Source of the DNA: Planctomycetota bacterium
GTDB taxonomy: Bacteria; Planctomycetota; B15-G4
NCBI GenBank assembly: GCA_003644265.1
Contig: QNBX01000074.1
Location: 1 to 20,756, forward strand
Direction of reading: 5' to 3'
DNA length: 20,756 nucleotides
Part shown: one piece after another, positions 14,024-20,756 of the stretch
How positions within the stretch are numbered: the stretch's first letter is position 1
Layout of the letters: each line of letters starts with the position of its first letter
Position numbers and translations under genes: made by a program
The notes under the pieces: model-generated
Database searches by the model: none
What the model was told of the DNA's origin: nothing
The model's input: only the letters and a program-made list of their open reading frames with translations

Positions 14024-15793
14024 TCAGTAGACGATCGTGCCGCTGACGCCTGTGGCAAAGTAGAATGACGGGTCGAGGAACGCGAGCTGAACGTACACGT
14101 GGTAGAACCCGCCGCCACGCAAGCTGGGGTCAATGGGGACCACGAGCTGGCCCACGCCCGCCGCGTTGAGCGGCAGGAACAGTGGCTCGAAGTCCGAGGC
14201 CAACAGGCTGAAGCCGTGGAACGGGAACGTGCCCTGGTCGAAGTCGAGCAGGAACACGGCGATGTCTCCCGGGCTGCCGGCAAACGTCCATGTGGCCGTG
14301 GTGTCGGTCGAGGTGTTGATCCCGCCGGGGACGAAGTGCTTGGGCGGTGACTCCGCCACGACGTGCAGCGAGATGCTGTTGCTGACGCCGGTCACGTTGG
14401 TGACCGTCAGGCTGTGCGCGCCCAGCGAGCTGGCGAAGGGCGCGAGGAACGTGACGCTGGTCTCGCTGGCCACGGTGACGGCGATGTCCTGACCATCCAG
14501 AGTGGCGATGCTGACCTCGTCCATGCCCTGACCGGTGACCGTGATGACACCTCCCAGCGCCCCGATCGATGTGGGTGAGACCGCGCTGATCGTGGGCGCC
14601 GGTGGGGGCACGGCGTTGGACAGGCAGCCCACCGAGTTCTTCTTGTTGCTGATGCTGCTCTTGCTGCCGTTTCCGAAGCTGCTGATGTCGCCTGCGCAGC
14701 CACCGAGGCCCGAGCACATGATCCAGCAGTCGCCCGCGCCGTCGCAGTGGCCGGCCGACCAGTTGTGCCCCAGCTCGTGGGCCGTCAGACCCGTGCGGAA
14801 GGCCAGGTTGCCGCTGAAGCGTGACTCCGAGAGTCCGTAGGCCGAGTTCAGGTTGCAGATCACGCTCAGAGAGGCGATGCCGATGACGCCACCGTTGATG
14901 TTCTTGCCCGTGAACAGGTGGGCCACGTCACGCACCACGCCGCCCTGGCTGCTGTTCCAGTGATTCCGGAACTGGCTCAGCAGCGTGCCGGGGCTGGTGC
15001 TGGTGTACGGGTCGGGCTCGGCGGTGCGCACGATGATCGTGGTGATCTCGTAGCTGATGCTCACGTCCGGCTGATAGATGTTCTGGACGCGGTCGATGAT
15101 GAGTTCGATGTCCGCCTCGGTGTTGGCCACGCTCGAGCCGTTCTTGTTGTAGAACTCCACGTCGGCGTCGCAGGCGATCTCGCAGACCTTTTCGGTGCCG
15201 ACTCCCGAGTAGCCGCCGGCGGGCGGCGCGGGCGTCGGGTCCGTGACCAGGGCGCCCCCGCAGGTGTAGCCGCGGTTGATGCCGTCCGCTGCGCTGTAGA
15301 TCACGTGGTCGCGTCGGTCGGCCGAGTCGATCGCGTCGCGCAGGGGCTGCACGGCCCAGACGGGCTGCTCGGCGTGGAGGCGCACCAGGGCGTCGAGCTG
15401 GCCCCCGGTCAGGCTGGCCGAGACCCGGCTGCCGGGCACGCCCAGCACCACGCCGCGCCAGATCTGGCTGGGGCCGACGTCGACGCGTTGGTAGCTGCCG
15501 TCCTCGAGTTGGGCCAGCACCTCGAAGTGCTCGCTCGAGCGGATCGACCAGCGCTGCAGGGCCAGGGTGTAGGGCGTCTCGCCCAGGGTCACGTCGACGG
15601 TCACGCTGGAGCCGGGCTCGGCGGGCACGTCGATGGACTGGATGCTGAACGCGCCGGTGTCGAGCGCCTCGCCGATGGTCGCGCGCGCGTCCATCGCGGT
15701 GATGGCGGACGGGGCTGCCTGAGCGGGAGCGGGGAGGGTCAACAGCAGGGCGCCGAGCAGCACGCTCGAAGCCCGGAGAGTTGCACGCAGCAT
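14024..15793 (-). CDS. Secreted metzincin-type zinc metalloprotease with TIG domain
   Basis: Encodes 589 residues. I chose ATG 15793 because GGAGA lies 6 bases upstream and a clean Sec signal peptide follows, ending near AQA-AP at about residue 26. The longer ORF to 15874 lacks a signal at its start. A propeptide-like region (~27-190) precedes the reprolysin-like catalytic domain (~200-390). That domain contains AHELGHNWSAGHCD, with zinc ligands His339, His343 and His349, catalytic Glu340, and a Met-turn candidate at Met359 in CWIMCS. Position 8 of HExxHxxGxxH is Ser346 instead of Gly. A TIG/IPT Ig-like domain (about 400-480) follows (PTISAVSPTSIGALGG, VTVTG). The C-terminal beta-sandwich-like tail (about 484-589) resembles the end of the 716-residue protein at 58-2208. 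The many Cys suggest disulfides. The likely role is extracellular protein degradation or processing. Confidence 0.92.
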   Translation of the reverse strand: MLRATLRASSVLLGALLLTLPAPAQAAPSAITAMDARATIGEALDTGAFSIQSIDVPAEPGSSVTVDVTLGETPYTLALQRWSIRSSEHFEVLAQLEDGSYQRVDVGPSQIWRGVVLGVPGSRVSASLTGGQLDALVRLHAEQPVWAVQPLRDAIDSADRRDHVIYSAADGINRGYTCGGALVTDPTPAPPAGGYSGVGTEKVCEIACDADVEFYNKNGSSVANTEADIELIIDRVQNIYQPDVSISYEITTIIVRTAEPDPYTSTSPGTLLSQFRNHWNSSQGGVVRDVAHLFTGKNINGGVIGIASLSVICNLNSAYGLSESRFSGNLAFRTGLTAHELGHNWSAGHCDGAGDCWIMCSGLGGCAGDISSFGNGSKSSISNKKNSVGCLSNAVPPPAPTISAVSPTSIGALGGVITVTGQGMDEVSIATLDGQDIAVTVASETSVTFLAPFASSLGAHSLTVTNVTGVSNSISLHVVAESPPKHFVPGGINTSTDTTATWTFAGSPGDIAVFLLDFDQGTFPFHGFSLLASDFEPLFLPLNAAGVGQLVVPIDPSLRGGGFYHVYVQLAFLDPSFYFATGVSGTIVY

Positions 15794-15875
15794 GGACGTC
15801 TCCGGATCGGACTCGGGGAGAGAGCCGCGGCCGCTCGCTTCGGGAGCGGTGGCCACAGCAGGGGAGAGACGCATC

Positions 15876-15881
15876 AGTCTA
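15876..15881 (-). promoter_or_regulatory. Candidate -10 (TAGACT) for the metalloprotease gene
   Basis: On the minus strand CGTAGACTG contains TAGACT, 4 of 6 to TATAAT, about 83 bases upstream of the ATG at 15793. The same hexamer occurs at 20243-20248 before another gene, and TAGAGT occurs at 11019-11024. No clear -35 is present. Confidence 0.3.
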
Positions 15882-15940
15882 CGGGCAATATCGGCGCGCG
15901 GGGGGGCGCGTCGCTCGTCCCGGACGCCCGATCAAGACCC

Positions 15941-15960
15941 TTGGAGGCCCTTGGAGGCCC
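15941..15960 (+). repeat. Two-copy 10-bp tandem repeat between sdhB and the protease gene
   Basis: TTGGAGGCCC occurs twice in exact tandem, flanked by further Cs. It lies between the sdhB stop (16054) and the protease promoter region. It could be chance slippage, a binding site or a mobile remnant; two copies are too few to classify. Confidence 0.6.
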
Positions 15961-16053
15961 CGCTCGGTCTCCGCGCTAAGGCCCCGCGGGCGCCCCTCGG
16001 TTCAGGCGCTTTGCACACCCAGGCGTGCTGAATTCGTGGCCCTGCGGCCTGCC

Positions 16054-16800
16054 TCAGGCGCCCTTCACCAGGCAGCGGCGCCAGTCGCGGTTGAGCTCCC
16101 CGATCAGGTCGATGGGGATCTCCTTGGGGCACACCGCCGAGCATTCCTGGTAGTTGCGGCAGGAGCCGAAGCCCTCGTTGTCCATGCTCTCCACCATGGC
16201 GGACACACGCCGGTCGCGCTCGGGCTGGCCCTGGGGCAGGTGCCCGAGGTGTCCGATCTTGGCCGACACGAACAGCATGGCGGAGGCGTTGGGGCAGGCC
16301 GCGACGCAGGCGCCGCAGCCGATGCAGGCCGCGGCGTCCATGGCGCGGTCGGCCTCGTGCTTGCCGATGGGCACGGCGTTGGCGTCCGGCGCGCCGCCGG
16401 TGTTGACCGACACAAAGCCGCCCGACTGGATCACGCGGTCGAGGGCGCTGCGGTCGACCACCAGGTCCTTGATGACGCCGAAGGCGCCGGCGCGGAAGGG
16501 CTCGATCAGGATCTCATCGCCGTCCTTGAAGGCGCGCATGTGCAGCTGGCACGCGGTGGTGGCGTCCCAGGGACCGTGCGCCTTACCGTTGATGACCAGC
16601 GAGCACATGCCGCAGATGCCCTCGCGGCAGTCGTGGTCGAAGGCCACGGGATCCTTGCCCTCCAGCTGGAGCCGCTCGTTGAGCACGTCGAGCAGCTCGA
16701 GGAAGGACATGTCGGTGCTCACGTCATCGACGACGTGGGTCTCCATGGCGCCGCTGTCGGCAGGGCTCTTCTGGCGCCAGATCTTGAGGGTCAGCTTCAT
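16054..16800 (-). CDS. sdhB: Succinate dehydrogenase/fumarate reductase iron-sulfur subunit
   Basis: Encodes 248 residues. It carries electrons from the flavin of SdhA through three Fe-S clusters to the quinone site at the membrane. The [2Fe-2S] ligands are in CREGICGMC (Cys58, 63, 66) and Cys84. The [4Fe-4S] and [3Fe-4S] ligands are in [13 protein letters not shown] (Cys159, 162, 165, 169) and [20 protein letters not shown] (Cys214, 220, 224). The start [10 protein letters not shown] and the overall form match the class-B enzymes of Bacteroidetes, Chlorobi, delta-proteobacteria and similar groups, not the E. coli type. It is last in sdhCAB, 9 bases downstream of sdhA. All expected cysteines are present, so the subunit should be functional. 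Whether succinate oxidation or fumarate reduction dominates cannot be read from sequence. Confidence 0.97.
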   Translation of the reverse strand: MKLTLKIWRQKSPADSGAMETHVVDDVSTDMSFLELLDVLNERLQLEGKDPVAFDHDCREGICGMCSLVINGKAHGPWDATTACQLHMRAFKDGDEILIEPFRAGAFGVIKDLVVDRSALDRVIQSGGFVSVNTGGAPDANAVPIGKHEADRAMDAAACIGCGACVAACPNASAMLFVSAKIGHLGHLPQGQPERDRRVSAMVESMDNEGFGSCRNYQECSAVCPKEIPIDLIGELNRDWRRCLVKGA

Positions 16801-16809
16801 GGTCGTCGC

Positions 16810-18723
<1,914 letters not shown>

Positions 18724-18726
18724 CGC

Positions 18727-19425
18727 TCAGGCTCCGGCGGGCGCGCCCACCAGCCCGGCCAGCACGGCCAGGGGCATGGAGGCGTTGCCCAGGAAGATGA
18801 ACAGGGCCAGGCCCATCCCGGCCCTGCGGACACAGGCCGTGCAGGCCGGATTCTCGAGGCCCAGGGTGCGCACGGTGCTGGAGATGCCGTGGTGCAGGTG
18901 CAGCGCGAGCAGCGCCATGGCCAGCAGGTAGAGCCCGCTGACCAGGGGGCTGCTGAAGCCCGCCACCACCATGGCGAAGACGTCGTGCTGTCCGGCGGCG
19001 TCGAGCCCCACGTCGGCGTGCTCGGGGTGCACCACGCCCAGAGTGAAGTGGGCCAGGTGGTAGGCCACGAAGGCCAGCACCGTGGCGCCGCTCAGCACCA
19101 TCGTGCGGCTGGACACCGTGGCCTGGACCTTGCCCACTGCGCCGACGTAGGCCTGGGGCCGGGCGGCCTGGCTCTCGGCCGCCAGCTTCAGGGCCGTGGC
19201 GACGTGCAGCACGAAGATGCCCAGCAAGCCGAGACGCATGGCCCACAGGCCGGGCCCCAGGCTCTGGAGCTTGGCTGCGTAGGCGTTCAGCGCCTCGGGT
19301 CCCAGGAAGAGCTGCAGGTTGCCCAGCATGTGGGCGATGACGAAACCGAGCAGCATGAGGCCCGTGACGGCCACGATCATCTTGCGGCCGAGGGAGCTTC
19401 GCGTGGCGGCGGCGAGCCGGTTCAT
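18727..19425 (-). CDS. sdhC: Succinate dehydrogenase cytochrome b subunit, class-B single anchor
   Basis: Encodes 232 residues from ATG 19425. A TTG three codons upstream is in frame, but GGAG sits 9 bases before the ATG. The protein has five predicted membrane helices: about 16-40, 60-83, 108-131, 151-177 and 202-226. This is the arrangement of class-B enzymes in which one polypeptide carries both hemes b, as in Wolinella FrdC. Candidate heme histidines are His32, His74, His123 or His126, and one of His176/178/179 (HLHHGISS). The subunit anchors SdhAB in the inner membrane and passes electrons to menaquinone or another quinone. It is first in sdhCAB and divergent from the RNA phosphodiesterase gene. 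Confidence 0.93.
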   Translation of the reverse strand: MNRLAAATRSSLGRKMIVAVTGLMLLGFVIAHMLGNLQLFLGPEALNAYAAKLQSLGPGLWAMRLGLLGIFVLHVATALKLAAESQAARPQAYVGAVGKVQATVSSRTMVLSGATVLAFVAYHLAHFTLGVVHPEHADVGLDAAGQHDVFAMVVAGFSSPLVSGLYLLAMALLALHLHHGISSTVRTLGLENPACTACVRRAGMGLALFIFLGNASMPLAVLAGLVGAPAGA

Positions 19426-19444
19426 GACAGGCAACTCCGGGCGG

Positions 19445-19456
19445 GCGGCGCGCCGC
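19445..19456. promoter_or_regulatory. 12-bp perfect palindrome in the sdhC leader
   Basis: GCGGCGCGCCGC is a perfect palindrome 20-31 bases upstream of the sdhC ATG. It could be an operator or an mRNA hairpin near the ribosome-binding site. A palindrome made only of G and C is not improbable in this composition, so the regulatory reading is weak. Confidence 0.2.
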
Positions 19457-19571
19457 GTTCCGGGCGCGCTATCCGGCGAAAGGGACCGTGCAGCATATCG
19501 CTCACGACCTCCCGATCCTAATCGCGCGTGAGGCCGCGTCGCGGGCTGGTGGGGGCCCGGGACCAGCTGCC

Positions 19572-20123
19572 ATGATGGGGTCCATCGTGCCGCGCTTGTT
19601 CGTCGCCCTTCCGCTGCCGGAGTCGGCCCTGGCCGCGCTGGCGCCGCTGTGTTCGGGGCTGCGTGGCGCGCGCTGGGTCGCCGCCGAGCGCCAGCACCTC
19701 ACGCTGGAGTTCGTGGGGGCGGTGGATGGGCCCATGGCCCGGCGCGTGGAGCAGACGCTGGGGGCCGTGCGCGCCGCGACCTTTACGCTGAGGCTGCGGG
19801 GGCTGGGCCATTTTCCGCCGCGCGGAGCACCTCGTGTGGTCTGGGCCGGCCTGCCGCCGAGCGAGCCCCTGGCCCGGCTGCAGCGAGATGTCCGCGGCCG
19901 GCTGCTGCGGCTGGGGCTGCCCCTCGAGCGGCGACGGTTCGCCCCGCACATCACCCTGGCACGGCTCCAGGGCACTCGCCCGGCCGACGTCCTGGAGCAT
20001 CGGCTGGAGCATGGGGGGCTGGACGGTCCCGACCTGCCCGTGCCCTGTTTCAGCCTGTTCGCCAGCGTCCTGGGGCGCGACGGCGCCGTCCACCGGCCCC
20101 TGGCGAGCTACCCGCTGGCCTGA
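19572..20123 (+). CDS. thpR: RNA 2',3'-cyclic phosphodiesterase (2H/LigT family)
   Basis: Encodes 183 residues from ATG 19572; ATG 19575 or GTG 19587 are equally possible, since the conserved fold begins at PRLFVALPLP. The longer frame to 19488 adds residues with no family match. The two 2H-phosphoesterase motifs are HLTLEFVG (42-49) and HITLARL (126-132), each supplying a His and a Thr to the active site. The family hydrolyses 2',3'-cyclic phosphate ends of RNA to 2'-phosphates and can join tRNA half-molecules in reverse. Length matches the usual 175-190. It diverges from sdhC. No nearby RNA-ligase or tRNA genes are visible. Confidence 0.93.
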   Translation: MMGSIVPRLFVALPLPESALAALAPLCSGLRGARWVAAERQHLTLEFVGAVDGPMARRVEQTLGAVRAATFTLRLRGLGHFPPRGAPRVVWAGLPPSEPLARLQRDVRGRLLRLGLPLERRRFAPHITLARLQGTRPADVLEHRLEHGGLDGPDLPVPCFSLFASVLGRDGAVHRPLASYPLA

Positions 20124-20221
20124 GCCGGCCCTCCCGAGGCCCGATCCCGGCCCTGGAGCCCGTTGCCGGCGGGGCCAGTCGCGCCTAACGGGGTGTCGTG
20201 AGGAGCGTGTCCGGAGCGCTT

Positions 20222-20237
20222 GTGCCCGCTCGGGCAC
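20222..20237 (+). terminator. Short hairpin after the RNA phosphodiesterase gene
   Basis: GTGCCC (20222-20227) and GGGCAC (20232-20237) form a 6-bp stem around GCTC, about 99 bases after the stop. No T-run follows; instead a candidate -10 TAGACT begins 5 bases later. It may be a terminator or an operator over the next gene's promoter. Confidence 0.3.
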
Positions 20238-20242
20238 CCCGG

Positions 20243-20248
20243 TAGACT
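20243..20248 (+). promoter_or_regulatory. Candidate -10 (TAGACT) for the last lipoprotein gene
   Basis: GGTAGACTCC contains TAGACT, the same hexamer seen upstream of the metalloprotease gene. It would give a leader of about 65 bases before ATG 20320. The region where a -35 would lie is occupied by the short hairpin. Confidence 0.3.
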
Positions 20249-20319
20249 CCCCCCCTTCCACCCCCGAACGGTGGGCTTGAGGCCCGTCGTCCGCCAGTTT
20301 GACGCGAGGATCGAACCGC

Positions 20320-20756
20320 ATGCGGGACCGTACGCAGACCACTCAACGCTCCGCTCCCCGCCTCTTCGGTTGGCTCCTCGTGGGCGTGCTCGCCCTGGGA
20401 GTGACCGGTTGCGTGCACAACGATCACCTCGTCTATGGCGCCACCGAGAAGTGGGAGGCCTCCGACCAGCACATGGTCCCCAAGGCCTTCGGTTTCATCT
20501 TCCCCGTGGTGTTCGACGCCATCCTGTCGCCCTGGTTCATGATGGGCGAGCAGATCGCCCGGGATGAGCAGTACCACCCCGACCACCGCTACATCAGCTA
20601 CGCCGGTAGCCGCACCATCGCCCGCAGCGACATGGGCCAGGGCTACAAGTTCTTCGCGTCGATCTTCAGCCTCCCGATCGACACCGTGTACCTGCTGATC
20701 AGCGGTCCGGTCGACCTGATCTGGATCCTCGGCTTCGAGGACGTCGACGGCGCCGA
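20320..20756 (+). CDS. Lipoprotein of unknown function, cut by the window edge
   Basis: The reading frame from ATG 20320 stays open to the end, giving at least 145 residues with no stop; the 3' end is missing. GAGG lies about 10 bases upstream. The N-terminus MRDRTQTTQRS is polar and basic, followed by a hydrophobic core and lipobox GVTGC (Cys31), so this is a predicted lipoprotein. The mature part has aromatic, moderately hydrophobic stretches (FGFIFPVVFDAILSPWFMMG, then FFASIFSLPIDTVYLL and SGPVDLIWILGF). The SLPIDTVYLL segment faintly recalls YceK/YidQ-type small lipoproteins, where a Pro-X-Asp-Thr precedes the end, but I would not name it on this. It is probably envelope-located. It is not linked to the preceding gene, given ~196 bases of spacing with a candidate promoter. 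Confidence 0.75.
   Translation, partial: MRDRTQTTQRSAPRLFGWLLVGVLALGVTGCVHNDHLVYGATEKWEASDQHMVPKAFGFIFPVVFDAILSPWFMMGEQIARDEQYHPDHRYISYAGSRTIARSDMGQGYKFFASIFSLPIDTVYLLISGPVDLIWILGFEDVDGA

Noticed and set aside
19501..19532. CTCACG...CGTGAG inverted repeat between sdhC and thpR
   Set aside because: Only 6-bp arms with a 20-base gap; not distinguishable from chance.

Overview
The window is a GC-rich (by eye roughly two thirds G+C or more), gene-dense chromosomal segment from a Gram-negative (diderm) bacterium. I count 19 protein genes, one of them cut by the right edge. I see no rRNA, tRNA, CRISPR array, insertion sequence or phage gene. The organism is probably a marine-type Planctomycetota or another GC-rich deep-branching diderm such as Myxococcota. 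The pointers are a class-B (five-helix, single-anchor) sdhCAB operon, large secreted proteins ending in beta-sandwich tails, frequent GTG/TTG starts, weak Shine-Dalgarno sites, and eight predicted lipoproteins. This assignment is inference; no phylogenetic marker was compared.

Layout, left to right. 58-2208 (+) is a large secreted protein of unknown function, followed by a strong hairpin. 2332-3621 (+) is an MdtG-like MFS efflux pump. Its 3' end overlaps by 17 bases the end of a convergent iodotyrosine-deiodinase-like flavoprotein gene (3605-4264, -). That gene lies 6 bases downstream of a 494-residue LPP20-type lipoprotein (4271-5755, -). Across a 352-base divergent intergenic region lie two more LPP20-type lipoproteins (6108-6749 and 6850-7272, +), separated by a strong hairpin. 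Next come a diacylglycerol-kinase-type lipid kinase (7367-8296, +) and an S41/PDZ lipoprotein protease (8431-9693, +). Facing them is a tight minus-strand operon of three small BamE/SmpA-fold lipoproteins (10981 down to 9714).

The right half holds an OPT-family transporter with a TTG start (11135-13027, -), divergent from gpmA (13254-13997, +). A secreted metzincin-type protease with a TIG domain (14024-15793, -) follows. Then comes the succinate dehydrogenase/fumarate reductase operon sdhC-sdhA-sdhB (19425 down to 16054, -). A divergent RNA 2',3'-cyclic phosphodiesterase (19572-20123, +) follows. The last feature is the start of another lipoprotein gene that runs off the right edge (20320-20756, +).

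Functionally this is central metabolism (gpmA, sdhCAB) mixed with envelope genes. The two most unusual units are the lipoprotein clusters. One is the trio of LPP20-fold lipoproteins, the fold used by flagellar outer-membrane ring proteins such as FlgP; its largest member adds an Ig-like module and an FlgT-like C-terminal region. The other is the translationally coupled trio of BamE-like lipoproteins, which sits tail-to-tail with an S41 protease lacking the usual catalytic lysine. No flagellar or Bam core genes are visible here, so these links are hypotheses from fold and context.
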